Counted from the stretch's first letter, positions 1 to 6,895 are shown. The stretch: DNA of 11,783 nucleotides from Actinobacteria bacterium casp-actino8 (GCA_001510455.1 LFFH01000042.1:1-11783); one strand, 5' to 3'. The notes: generated by a model not told the origin, from the letters alone. A program made the numbers and translations.

Positions 1-260
1 CCGCTTCGATCGCCGGTGAAGATCCGTCCGGTGCGATTGGCTCCGTGCGCAGCCGGCGCCAGACCGAGAACGAGAACCTCGGCCGCCGGATCACCGAATC
101 CGGGGACACCACGACCCCAGTACTCGTCGTCACGATACGCGGCTCGCTTCTCGACGGCCGCGGCCTCGCGCCACTCGACCAGACGATCACATCGACGACA
201 TTGCACGACCTCGTCGTGAAGTTCGACGAGAACTCGAGACTGACGAGACGGCTTCGGCAT
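1..260 (-). CDS. udgB: Uracil-DNA glycosylase, family 5 (UdgB-like), 5' part only
   Basis: This is the N-terminal 86 residues of a minus-strand gene that runs off the left edge of the window. Translation from the ATG at 260 gives a CxxC pair (C21, C24), expected to be half of the 4Fe-4S cluster ligands of family 4/5 uracil-DNA glycosylases. The family 5 active-site motif [14 protein letters not shown] follows at residues 66-79, then FTGDRS. That motif separates it from family 4 enzymes, which carry a GEAPG-type motif. Family 5 enzymes remove uracil and other deaminated bases from DNA to start base excision repair. The C-terminal motif and remaining cluster cysteines lie outside the window, so integrity cannot be judged. 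The start lies 24 bp from the divergent histidine phosphatase start, so the two promoters must overlap. Confidence 0.93.
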   Translation of the reverse strand, partial: MPKPSRQSRVLVELHDEVVQCRRCDRLVEWREAAAVEKRAAYRDDEYWGRGVPGFGDPAAEVLVLGLAPAAHGANRTGRIFTGDRS

Positions 261-268
261 GACACCAC

Positions 269-274
269 TAGGTT
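269..274 (+). promoter_or_regulatory. Candidate -10 box for the histidine phosphatase operon
   Basis: The hexamer TAGGTT fits TANNNT and ends 10 nt before the ATG at 285, which would give a leader of only a few nucleotides. No convincing -35 is seen, and any -35 would lie inside the divergent glycosylase gene. The call rests on position and resemblance only. Confidence 0.4.
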
Positions 275-284
275 GGCACCCGTC

Positions 285-944
285 ATGGGCACTCGGAAAT
301 CCCCCCGTACCGCTCCCCCGTCCTCGACGTTGGTGCTCTTCGTTCGTCACGGCCAGACCCCGACGACCGGAAAGTCACTCCCGGGTCGAGCACCCGGTCT
401 GCATCTCGCCGAGAAGGGTGTCGAACAAGCCGAAGAGGCCGCCCGACGATTGTCGGCCATCGCCAAGATCGACGCCGTGTACGCATCACCCCTCGAACGG
501 GCGCGCGAAACAGCGGCCCCGATCACCAAACTCCTCGGTCAACGCACGCGCATCGACAAGGGTCTTCTCGAATGCGATTTCGGTGACTGGACCGGATCCG
601 AACTGAAGAAGTTGATGAAGTTGCCCGAGTGGAACACTGTGCAACGAGCCCCGTCGACCTTTCGATTCCCCAACGGCGAGAGTTTCACCGAGATGCAGAC
701 TCGCATGGTGTCGGCCGTCGACCGTCTCTGCGCCCAACACCGAGGCGGAACGATCGTGTGCGTCTCGCACGCCGATCCGATCAAGGCGGCCATGGCCCAC
801 GCCATGGGAACGCATCTCGATCTCTTCCAACGCATCGTGATCAGCACGTGTTCGATCTCGGCCGTGGCCTACACCATGGGAGGACCGATCGTCCTCACCG
901 TGAATTCGACCGGAGGATCGCTCGGCGATCTGCGTCCGAGCTGA
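285..944 (+). CDS. Histidine phosphatase (phosphoglycerate mutase-like, MSMEG_4193 family)
   Basis: A 219-residue histidine phosphatase superfamily protein, cytoplasmic with no signal peptide. The catalytic RHG motif is at residues 21-23 with H22 the phospho-acceptor. The SPLERARET segment (69-77) supplies a phosphate-binding arginine, GES is at 131-133, and the second histidine is in SHAD (161-164, H162). The substrate is unknown. The frame stays open upstream to an ATG at 45, but the ATG at 285 is preferred: the upstream part is antisense to the divergent glycosylase gene and does not resemble a phosphatase N-terminus. The gene begins a tight operon; the DUF3090 gene starts 3 bp after its stop. 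In many actinobacteria this phosphatase is followed by DUF3090 and an SCO1664-family gene, as here, so a shared unknown pathway is likely. Whether it acts as a mutase or phosphatase cannot be decided from sequence. Confidence 0.93.
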   Translation: MGTRKSPRTAPPSSTLVLFVRHGQTPTTGKSLPGRAPGLHLAEKGVEQAEEAARRLSAIAKIDAVYASPLERARETAAPITKLLGQRTRIDKGLLECDFGDWTGSELKKLMKLPEWNTVQRAPSTFRFPNGESFTEMQTRMVSAVDRLCAQHRGGTIVCVSHADPIKAAMAHAMGTHLDLFQRIVISTCSISAVAYTMGGPIVLTVNSTGGSLGDLRPS

Positions 945-947
945 CTC

Positions 948-1466
948 ATGGGTGAGATCGTCTTCGACTCGGTCGACGTGTTCACCGCCGGCACCGTCGG
1001 CCGGCCCGGTCAACGGACCTTCTTCCTGCAGGCCCGTGACGACGACCGAGTGGCCACGGTCCGATGCGAGAAACAGCAGGCGGCTGCGATCGCCCAATAC
1101 CTTCGTCGTGCTCTCGCCCATCTTCCGATCGTCGAAGGCACGATCTTCCGACGTCCGATGTCGCTCGTCGAACCGATCGACGAGGAGTTCGTGCTCGGCT
1201 CGGTCGGACTCGAATTCGACAAGAACTCCGACCGATTCACCTTGGTTCTTCGTGACATCGACTCGTCGATGGACGACGATCAGGACGACGATGTCGACGA
1301 GAGCGACGACGACGAGGGTGATTCGATTCGCGTGACGATGACGCGCGCCCAGGCACTCGCGTTCTGCGACCAGACCGACCGGGTGGTGGCCGCCGGACGA
1401 CCCGACTGCGAATTCTGTGGTCGACCCGTCGATGCCGAGGGTCACTTCTGCGTCCGGATGAACTGA
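948..1466 (+). CDS. DUF3090 family protein with C-terminal zinc-binding-like motif
   Basis: A 172-residue member of the actinobacterial DUF3090 (TIGR03847-type) family, function unknown. Family features are the N-terminal beta-rich part with PGQRTFFLQAR (20-30), the helix with EKQQ (41-44), and the C-terminal CxxC...HxC motif (C154, C157, H166, C168), which looks like a small zinc-binding site. Residues 109-125 form a strongly acidic stretch almost entirely of Asp, Glu and Ser, probably a flexible loop. It lies 3 bp after the phosphatase stop and 2 bp before the GTG of the SCO1664-family gene, so co-translation is likely. The conserved neighbourhood suggests that it works with the phosphatase and the kinase-fold protein, perhaps as a binding or scaffold subunit; that role is inference. 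Confidence 0.92.
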   Translation: MGEIVFDSVDVFTAGTVGRPGQRTFFLQARDDDRVATVRCEKQQAAAIAQYLRRALAHLPIVEGTIFRRPMSLVEPIDEEFVLGSVGLEFDKNSDRFTLVLRDIDSSMDDDQDDDVDESDDDEGDSIRVTMTRAQALAFCDQTDRVVAAGRPDCEFCGRPVDAEGHFCVRMN

Positions 1467-1468
1467 TC

Positions 1469-2167
1469 GTGAGCGTCTCCCCTCTCGAGATCCTGAGCAC
1501 CGGCGACATCGACGTCGAAGGTCGAATGCCCGACAGCAGCAACGGCACGTTCCTCGTGACCGTCACTCTCGGTGACGTGTCGCTACGAGCCATCTACAAA
1601 CCACTTCGTGGTGAACGTCCGCTGTGGGATTTCCCGTCCGGTCTGTACAAGCGGGAGATCGCGGCCCACCGACTCTCGGAGGCGATGGGGTTCCGACTGG
1701 TACCGCTCACGATCGAACGCGACGGACCGGCCGGAGTCGGATCCTTGCAGCAGTTCGTGGAAGCCGACTTCCGAGAGCACTACTTCACCTTGTTCGAGAG
1801 TCGGTCTCATCTGCACGATCAGTTCCGACGGCTGGCGGCCTTCGACATCGTGGCCAACAACACCGACCGCAAGAGTGGTCATTGTCTCGTCGACGCCGAC
1901 GAACGAGTGTGGGCCATCGACAACGGTCTCTGCTTCTCGGCCGACTTCAAGTTGCGAACGGTCATCTGGGAATTCGGTGGTGAGCCACTTTCGACCGAGA
2001 TTCTCGACGCCGTGCGCCGAGTGGCGAGCTCACCTCCGGTCGAGGTGATGGCACTTCTCGATGACGACGAAGCGATGGCCATGGTCGAACGAGCCGAGAT
2101 GCTCGCCGAGGGAGGAATGTTTCCGATCGACCCGACCGGACGTCGCTACCCCTGGCCGATCGTGTAA
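1469..2167 (+). CDS. SCO1664 family protein (PI3/4-kinase/HipA-like fold)
   Basis: A 232-residue protein of the SCO1664 family (TIGR03843-type), distantly related to PI3/PI4-kinase and HipA-type kinases. Visible kinase-like elements are YKP with K44 (candidate ATP-binding lysine), RGERPLWDFPSG (47-58), the loop NNTDRKSGH (130-138, with candidate catalytic D133 and N131), and IDNG (150-153, D151 as candidate metal ligand) followed by LCF and KLRTVIWE. All key polar residues appear intact, so it may be an active phosphotransferase. The substrate (protein, lipid or small molecule) is unknown. It starts with GTG 2 bp after the DUF3090 stop and seems slightly short for the family. In mycobacteria and relatives the equivalent gene lies near mycothiol ligase mshC; here a different unknown gene follows after 9 bp. 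Confidence 0.9.
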   Translation: MSVSPLEILSTGDIDVEGRMPDSSNGTFLVTVTLGDVSLRAIYKPLRGERPLWDFPSGLYKREIAAHRLSEAMGFRLVPLTIERDGPAGVGSLQQFVEADFREHYFTLFESRSHLHDQFRRLAAFDIVANNTDRKSGHCLVDADERVWAIDNGLCFSADFKLRTVIWEFGGEPLSTEILDAVRRVASSPPVEVMALLDDDEAMAMVERAEMLAEGGMFPIDPTGRRYPWPIV

Positions 2168-2176
2168 AGAAGAGAC

Positions 2177-3211
2177 GTGACGATCGACGAAGGCATCGAC
2201 GAAGAACTCGACCTTCTCGTCTCACGGGCCGATCTCGACGGACTCATTCGCCTCATCGACGCGCGCAGTGAGTCTCGGGATTGGCCCGGACTGTGGAGAG
2301 TTCGTCAACGATCACGAGCCGCCCTCGAGACCGGACGTCAAGTGTGGCCGGCCGCCACTCTCGCCGAACATCGTCTGGCCCTACTCGCCGACGCGGAACA
2401 CGCGAGTCGAGTGGTCGACGAAGATGCCGGACGATTCTCCATCGGTCCGCTCACCGAAGTGATCGCCCAACACCACACGTGGCGAGACGTACGAGATCTG
2501 CTTCCCGTCGGACCGCGTCGATCGTTCGTGGCCTACGAGCGGGCCCTGCGCGGCGACTCGATCGACGACGACGTGTTCCCGGTGCTCGACGTTCCGATGG
2601 CCATCAGCGACTGGGAACCCGAATACACACTTCCCCGCTACCACGACGTGGGTGTGGAGTGTCCGTCACCGATCGACGGTTGGAGTCACGACTGGGACAC
2701 CGTCACGACCGTCGGCGGCGCCGATGAAATCGACGATCCCTGGATCGAGCAGGCCTTCCGATCGCTCGTCGAGACGTGGACGTCGTCGTCGAACGGACGC
2801 ACCGACATCGCTGTCGTCGACGGTGATCCGCGAGCGGCTCTCGGAGCTCTCGGCCTCTCCACGGCCCGCCTCACACCGATCGCCGTGGGTGATGCTCTCG
2901 ACTGGATCACCTGGTGCGGTGCATCAGGTGGTGCACACGGACGGCGACGCGGAACGGCAACCGGACGGTTCTCGACCTGGTGGTTGCTCGCCGCACTCGG
3001 TGGACTCACCGACGACTGGGACGAACTGCGCGAGGCCGGCGAACTCGACGCTTTGATCGGTGCCGTGGCGCTCGGCGCCACGTGGTGGCGCTTCGACGAC
3101 GGATCACGTCCACACGCACACGAACTGTGCCTGGTCGTGGAAGTCCCCGAGAACGACGAGAGCGCAACGCCGATCAGCGTTGCGCTCGTCGCTCGCGATC
3201 ACCCGGGGTGA
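2177..3211 (+). CDS. Conserved-looking hypothetical protein, 344 aa, last gene of the phosphatase operon
   Basis: I do not recognise a named family. The protein is soluble, acidic and rich in Trp and Asp, with no signal peptide or clear membrane segment. The N-terminal third (about 1-75) looks alpha-helical, with RDWPGLWRVRQRSRAALETG and a WPAATLAEHRLALLADAEHA segment. The middle holds short Trp/Pro-rich stretches. The most motif-like part is CGASGGAHGRRRGTATGRFS followed by TWWLLAALGGLTDDWDE (247-283), a Gly/Arg-rich loop that could bind a nucleotide or phosphate; that is inference only. The GTG start is preceded by a purine-rich AGAAGAG-like sequence at 2168-2174 and sits 9 bp after the SCO1664-family stop, so it is probably in the same operon. 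It is convergent with etfA, with 25 bp between stops. Confidence 0.85.
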   Translation: MTIDEGIDEELDLLVSRADLDGLIRLIDARSESRDWPGLWRVRQRSRAALETGRQVWPAATLAEHRLALLADAEHASRVVDEDAGRFSIGPLTEVIAQHHTWRDVRDLLPVGPRRSFVAYERALRGDSIDDDVFPVLDVPMAISDWEPEYTLPRYHDVGVECPSPIDGWSHDWDTVTTVGGADEIDDPWIEQAFRSLVETWTSSSNGRTDIAVVDGDPRAALGALGLSTARLTPIAVGDALDWITWCGASGGAHGRRRGTATGRFSTWWLLAALGGLTDDWDELREAGELDALIGAVALGATWWRFDDGSRPHAHELCLVVEVPENDESATPISVALVARDHPG

Positions 3212-3236
3212 TCGAACGTTTCGTCGGTGATTCGAC

Positions 3237-4199
3237 TCAGCGGCCCTGCAGAGCCTCGATGAGCTTCGGCAACACCTTGTGCACGTCGCCCACGATGCCG
3301 AGATCGGCCACACCGAAGATCGGTGCTTCTTTGTCCTTGTTGATGGCGATGATGTTCTTCGAACCCTTCATACCCACCATGTGCTGAGTGGCGCCCGAGA
3401 TGCCGGCGGCGATGTAGACGCTCGGCTTCACGACCTTGCCGGTCTGACCAACCTGGTACGAGTAGGGCACCCATCCGGCGTCGACGATGGCTCGTGACGC
3501 TCCGGGCGCACCCTTCAACAACTTGGCGAGGGTCTCGATCATTTCGTACTTCTCGCTCTCGCCGAGACCACGACCACCCGACACGACCACATCGGCCTCG
3601 TCGAGCTTGGGACCCGATGTCTCTTCGACATGAACGGCCGTGACCGAGGCACCACCCGTGGCGCCGAGATCAGGCAGAGCGACGGCAACCACCGACGCCG
3701 CACCGCCACCGGCCGACTCGGGGTTGAAGCTCTTCGGACGGAACGCCGCGAGATACGGGGCCGATCCGGTGAACGTGGACGTGACGAGTGTGTTACCACC
3801 GAAGATGGGCGTGGTGACCGACACCGAGTCGCCCGATGCGGCGATGTCGACGTTGTTGGTGAGCACCGTGCGATCGAGCTTGACCGACAGGCGAGCCATC
3901 ACGTCGCGACCCTCGTACGACTGCGGGAACATCACGAGATCGGGCGAGTCGCCGCCGTCGATCGTGCTCTTCATCGCCGAGGCGACAGCGGCTCCGGCGA
4001 GGTTGCTGCCGTAGTCGACGCCGTAGACCTTGCTCGCGCCGTATTCGCCGAGAGCGGCGGCCACGGCATTGCCGTCACCGGCGACCCACACGCTGATCGA
4101 TCCACCGAGACCACGGGCCTTGGTGACGAGTTCGAGTGATGCCGATGTGGGAGCTCCGTTCGCGACCTGCGCGAACACCCAGATGTTGTTGATTGCCAT
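3237..4199 (-). CDS. etfA: Electron transfer flavoprotein subunit alpha
   Basis: A 320-residue ETF alpha (FixB) subunit of normal length. With EtfB it forms the soluble FAD heterodimer that takes electrons from acyl-CoA and other flavin dehydrogenases and passes them to ETF:quinone oxidoreductase or another acceptor. The N-terminal domain has the adenine-nucleotide-like fold. The C-terminal FAD domain shows VSGGRGLG (206-213), GAPGASRAIVDAGWVP (230-245), GQTGKVVKPSVYIAAGISGA (251-270) with the FAD-contacting TQHMVGM after it, and AINKD...APIFGVADLGIVGD (285-305). All are typical and intact. It starts 19 bp downstream of the etfB stop on the same strand, so the two are an operon with etfB first. 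No ETF-QO or acyl-CoA dehydrogenase gene is in the window. Confidence 0.97.
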   Translation of the reverse strand: MAINNIWVFAQVANGAPTSASLELVTKARGLGGSISVWVAGDGNAVAAALGEYGASKVYGVDYGSNLAGAAVASAMKSTIDGGDSPDLVMFPQSYEGRDVMARLSVKLDRTVLTNNVDIAASGDSVSVTTPIFGGNTLVTSTFTGSAPYLAAFRPKSFNPESAGGGAASVVAVALPDLGATGGASVTAVHVEETSGPKLDEADVVVSGGRGLGESEKYEMIETLAKLLKGAPGASRAIVDAGWVPYSYQVGQTGKVVKPSVYIAAGISGATQHMVGMKGSKNIIAINKDKEAPIFGVADLGIVGDVHKVLPKLIEALQGR

Positions 4200-4218
4200 G
4201 ATCTTCGTCCTCGCTCTC

Positions 4219-4992
4219 TCAGATGACCTTCAAGCCTTCGAGGAAGGCCACGATCTTGCCGAACGTCTCGCCGTCGTCCTCGATGATCTCGCCGGCCTGG
4301 CGAGCTTCGGCTTCGGCGACATTGCTGATGCTCTGGTTGGCACCGGCCCAACCGACCGGTGTGACACCGAGATCGGAAGCGGTCACTTCCTCGACCGGCT
4401 TCGACTTGGCGGCCATGATGCCTTTGAAACTCGGGTAGCGAGGCTCGACCACACCGGCCGTCACCGACACGAGTGCCGGAAGCGGACAGGTGACCTCGTC
4501 GTAACCGGCTTCGGTCTGACGATCGGCCTTCAGCGTGCCGCCGTCGACTGCGACCTTCTTGGCGAAGGTGACCGAGGGCAGACCGAGAACTTCGGCCATC
4601 TGCTCGGGAACGGTGCCCGTGTAGCCGTCGCTCGACTCGGTGGCGGCGATCACCAGATCGGCACCGCCGAGGCGCTGCACCGCAGCCGCGAGGATCTTGG
4701 CCGTCGTGAGAGCGTCAGAACCCTGCAGTGCCGGATCGGAGACGAGGACGGCCTTGGCCGCACCCATCGCCAGAGCCGTCCGCAGGCCGGCCGTCTCACC
4801 GTTGGGGGCCATCGAGACCAGGCTCACCTCTCCGCCGCCGGCCGCATCGACCAGCTGAAGAGCCATCTCGACGCCGTAGGCGTCGGAGTCGTCGAGAATC
4901 AACTTGCCGTCCCGTTTCAACGTGTTGTCGGAATCGAGGGCTCCGGGCAGGGCCGGATCGGGGATCTGCTTCACACAGACGATGACGTTCAT
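4219..4992 (-). CDS. etfB: Electron transfer flavoprotein subunit beta
   Basis: A 257-residue ETF beta (FixA) subunit. Family marks are the N-terminus MNVIVCVKQIPDP, the LRTALAMGA helix (70-78), and the AMP-binding loop ATESSDGYTGTVPEQMAEVLG (117-137). The ETF-beta signature region follows at about 155-178 (KADRQTEAGYDEVTCPLPAL), then VVEPRYPSFKGIMAAK (181-196), the recognition loop that contacts partner dehydrogenases. An ATG three codons upstream (5001) is possible. I prefer the ATG at 4992 because family proteins begin at this point and a -10-like CAGAAT ends 7 nt upstream of it, overlapping the other ATG. First gene of etfBA, divergent from the lipid kinase gene with 106 bp between starts. 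Confidence 0.96.
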   Translation of the reverse strand: MNVIVCVKQIPDPALPGALDSDNTLKRDGKLILDDSDAYGVEMALQLVDAAGGGEVSLVSMAPNGETAGLRTALAMGAAKAVLVSDPALQGSDALTTAKILAAAVQRLGGADLVIAATESSDGYTGTVPEQMAEVLGLPSVTFAKKVAVDGGTLKADRQTEAGYDEVTCPLPALVSVTAGVVEPRYPSFKGIMAAKSKPVEEVTASDLGVTPVGWAGANQSISNVAEAEARQAGEIIEDDGETFGKIVAFLEGLKVI

Positions 4993-4999
4993 GACCGGC

Positions 5000-5005
5000 A
5001 TTCTG
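5000..5005 (-). promoter_or_regulatory. Candidate -10 box for etfBA
   Basis: On the minus strand the hexamer CAGAAT ends 7 nt before the etfB ATG at 4992, which places transcription start at or next to the start codon (leaderless). The same hexamer at the same spacing is seen before the oxidoreductase gene at 11743. No clear Shine-Dalgarno is present. Supported by pattern only. Confidence 0.45.
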
Positions 5006-5086
5006 GTCGCTTGTGCGCAGGTTCACACAACCGACGGCGCACCGATCCGCCGGGCGTGACGCACGACCCACGACGGGGCCCGCTGG

Positions 5087-5092
5087 TACCGT
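5087..5092 (+). promoter_or_regulatory. Candidate -10 box for the lipid kinase gene
   Basis: The hexamer TACCGT (TANNNT) ends 6 nt before the GTG at 5099. There is no Shine-Dalgarno, so a leaderless mRNA is likely. No strong -35 is seen. Confidence 0.45.
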
Positions 5093-5098
5093 CGGCCC

Positions 5099-6061
5099 GT
5101 GCGGATCCTCCTGGTCGTGAATTCGTTCGCCTCCTCGGTGACGGCCCGCAACATGGTGATCGTGCACCGGGCCCTGTCCCGTGACCACGACGTTCAGCTC
5201 GTCGAGACCAACCGCCGGGGACACGCCACCCGCTACGCCCAGGACGCCGCCCACCGGGGCCTCGACCTCGTGATCTCCTTCGGTGGTGACGGGACCCTGA
5301 ACGAGGTGGCCACCGGAGTGGCCGGCAGCGAGACCGCTCTCGGCGTGTTGCCCGGAGGCAGCACCAACGTCTTCGCCCGCACGATCGGGCTCCCGAACGA
5401 TCCGGTGGCGGCGGTCGATCTGTTGGTCGCCGCCCTGCGCGATTCGTCGCGGTCGGTGCGGCCGATCGGACTCGGCCGCGTCGACGGCCGCTTCTTCTGC
5501 TTCCACACCGGAGTCGGGTACGACGCGGCGGTCGTTCGTACCGTCGAACAACGCGCCTACTTGAAGCGGTGGGCCGGGCATCCCCTCTTTATCTACGCCG
5601 CCCTGCACACCTGGCTCGCCCGATACGACCGCAAACATCCGCACTTCACCGTGGCCGCCGACGCGTCGATCGGTGGACAAGGCGCTGATGGCACGCCGAG
5701 TTCGGGAACCAAGTTCGTTCACGACGGATATTTCACGATCGTGATGAACACCAATCCCTACACGTTTCTCGGCAATCGACCACTCGATCTGTCACCCAAC
5801 GCCACTCTCGATCGTCCGTTGGTGGCTATCACGTTCCGCACGATGTCGGCGCGCGCGATCTTCGCGTCGCTCGGTGGTGCCCTGCGTGGCGGTGGCATCA
5901 CGCCGAACGAGAACGTCGCCGTGTTCGACGCCGTCGACGAACTCATGATCGAAGGAACGTCGACATTTCCGTACCAAGTGGACGGCGACTATCTCGGAGA
6001 AACCAATCGTCTTCACTTCCGACACGTGCCCGAAGCCGTGCGGCTCGTGTTCCCGAACTGA
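5099..6061 (+). CDS. Diacylglycerol/lipid kinase family protein (YegS/DgkB-like)
   Basis: A 320-residue DAGK-catalytic-domain protein. The nucleotide-binding motif FGGDGTLNEV is at 61-70, followed by LGVLPGGSTNVFARTIGLP (81-99), the usual second motif (GTxNDFAR-like, here GSTNVFAR). The C-terminal beta-sandwich half contains FHTGVGYDAAVV (135-146) and ends with the PYQVDGDYLGE element (291-301) typical of these kinases. It probably transfers phosphate from ATP to diacylglycerol or a related lipid at the inner face of the membrane. Exact substrate specificity cannot be read from the sequence, and sphingosine-type or phosphatidylinositol-related lipids are alternatives. GTG start with a likely leaderless promoter. 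Monocistronic; its stop is 6 bp from the stop of the convergent phosphodiesterase gene. Confidence 0.92.
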   Translation: MRILLVVNSFASSVTARNMVIVHRALSRDHDVQLVETNRRGHATRYAQDAAHRGLDLVISFGGDGTLNEVATGVAGSETALGVLPGGSTNVFARTIGLPNDPVAAVDLLVAALRDSSRSVRPIGLGRVDGRFFCFHTGVGYDAAVVRTVEQRAYLKRWAGHPLFIYAALHTWLARYDRKHPHFTVAADASIGGQGADGTPSSGTKFVHDGYFTIVMNTNPYTFLGNRPLDLSPNATLDRPLVAITFRTMSARAIFASLGGALRGGGITPNENVAVFDAVDELMIEGTSTFPYQVDGDYLGETNRLHFRHVPEAVRLVFPN

Positions 6062-6067
6062 CGCGAC

Positions 6068-6739
6068 TCAGCGCAGTGGTACGGCCACGTCGGGAACGTT
6101 CGTGCAGATGCCGTCGATACCCCACTCGACCAATTCACGCATCCGATCGGGGTCGTCACACGTCCAGGTGTTCACGTGCAGGCCGACTTCGTGGAATGCC
6201 TCGATCATCTCGCGAGTGACGATTCCGAACCACGGGTGAACGGCACTGTGACCGGACGCCGCGAGGTCGGAGGGCGTCTCGGACGTGACCGTCATCGTGA
6301 GCCACGCGGTTCGGATGGTGGGCCGGAGTTCGTGACAACGATCGATGGTCTCGCGACGGAACGACGAGATCAACCAACGGTCGTCACCTTCGGATCGTCG
6401 TGACAGTTCCTCGATCGTCGCATCGGCGATGTGATCGGACGGATCGAAGTCAGGTTCGTTCGGATCGTTCTTGATCTCGACGTTCACCCACATCGGGCGG
6501 CAAGCGTCGAGAGCGGCGCCGAGTGTGGGAACGTGCGGTGGTAGATCGGCGTGATCGGTGTGGGCGATCACTCGGCCGTCGGGAAGGAGCGCGTCGTGGT
6601 GGACGACGAGCACGTGATCTCGGGTGCGCCGCACGTCGAGTTCGACGGCGTCGGAGCGGAGCTGGTGGGCCCGCTCGCAGGCGGCGACGGTGTTCTCGGC
6701 TTCCGCCCTCGACGCCCCCCGATGCGCAATCACCTGCAC
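6068..6739 (-). CDS. Glycerophosphodiester phosphodiesterase
   Basis: A 223-residue GDPD-family TIM-barrel enzyme, probably cytoplasmic because no signal peptide is seen. It hydrolyses glycerophosphodiesters from lipid turnover to glycerol 3-phosphate and an alcohol. Catalytic and metal residues are visible: HRG (6-8), ENT (15-17), ELD (33-35), HHD (47-49) and EIK (88-90); the C-terminal part has VNTWT (189-193) and GIDGICTNVPD (207-217). The frame is open upstream to an ATG at 6802, but that extension runs through a perfect palindrome and resembles no GDPD. The GTG at 6739, six nt after a TATGTT box, gives the expected N-terminus; another GTG two codons on is possible. Convergent with the lipid kinase gene, so the pair is functionally related but not co-transcribed. 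Confidence 0.93.
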   Translation of the reverse strand: MQVIAHRGASRAEAENTVAACERAHQLRSDAVELDVRRTRDHVLVVHHDALLPDGRVIAHTDHADLPPHVPTLGAALDACRPMWVNVEIKNDPNEPDFDPSDHIADATIEELSRRSEGDDRWLISSFRRETIDRCHELRPTIRTAWLTMTVTSETPSDLAASGHSAVHPWFGIVTREMIEAFHEVGLHVNTWTCDDPDRMRELVEWGIDGICTNVPDVAVPLR

Positions 6740-6745
6740 CCCCCA

Positions 6746-6751
6746 AACATA
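6746..6751 (-). promoter_or_regulatory. Candidate -10 box for the GDPD gene
   Basis: TATGTT on the minus strand ends 6 nt before the GTG at 6739, indicating a leaderless transcript. The -35 position falls inside the 58-bp palindrome that begins 5 bp upstream, so whatever binds the palindrome would affect this promoter directly. Confidence 0.5.
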
Positions 6752-6756
6752 CGAAA

Positions 6757-6814
6757 TCGCCCACTCTGTTGCGTTCGCACCCGTATACGGGTGCGAACGC
6801 AACAGAGTGGGCGA
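6757..6814. repeat. Perfect 58-bp palindrome
   Basis: Two 29-bp arms are exact reverse complements with no spacer; the centre is GTATAC at 6783-6788. Every one of the 29 pairs checks. Each arm also carries a smaller dyad, TGCG-TT-CGCA (6770-6779) and its mirror TGCG-AA-CGCA (6792-6801). It lies in the divergent region between the GDPD gene and whiB, 5 bp upstream of the GDPD -10 box. An operator is more likely than a terminator because the position is upstream of both genes, but a fold-back assembly artefact or a dispersed repeat family cannot be excluded from this window. Confidence 0.9.
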
Positions 6815-6829
6815 ATGTGCACCAATTTG

Positions 6830-6837
6830 TGCGTTCG
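6830..6837 (+). promoter_or_regulatory. Extra TGCGTTCG half-site downstream of the palindrome
   Basis: The 8-mer TGCGTTCG of the palindrome's left arm (6770-6777) recurs here exactly 60 bp further on and is followed by TGA instead of CAC. A third operator-like site on the whiB side is possible. Chance recurrence of an 8-mer in a GC-rich genome is also possible, hence low confidence. Confidence 0.3.
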
Positions 6838-6895
6838 TGAATATGGGGGAGAATCACGGAAAATTGGGCCGACCTCTTGATCCTGTCCAGACGGT

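Noticed and set aside
45..284. N-terminal extension of the histidine phosphatase to an upstream ATG
   Set aside because: These 80 codons are antisense to the uracil-DNA glycosylase N-terminus, which has the clear family 5 motif. The phosphatase fold starts just after the ATG at 285.
486..1445. Long minus-strand open frame opposite the phosphatase and DUF3090 genes
   Set aside because: It is antisense to two well-recognised genes and its translation is a low-complexity His/Arg/Asp-rich string without family motifs, as expected from GC-rich codon bias.
4030..5184. Long plus-strand open frame opposite etfBA
   Set aside because: It covers the etfB and etfA coding regions in antisense and ends in the lipid kinase gene; no domain is recognisable.
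4796..5722. Minus-strand open frame opposite the lipid kinase gene
   Set aside because: It overlaps the confirmed kinase gene, etfB in another frame and their promoters; the translation has no motif.
6740..6802. N-terminal extension of the GDPD through the palindrome
   Set aside because: The added residues resemble no GDPD and would erase the TATGTT box; the family N-terminus begins at the GTG at 6739 or the next GTG.
6757..6814. LexA (SOS) box or Pho box inside the palindrome
   Set aside because: GTTCG and CGAAC occur in the wrong relative orientation and spacing for a LexA box, and the direct GTTCACC repeats of a Pho box are not seen.
6757..6814. Intrinsic terminator
   Set aside because: It lies upstream of both divergent genes, no gene reads into it closely, and no U-tract follows on either strand.
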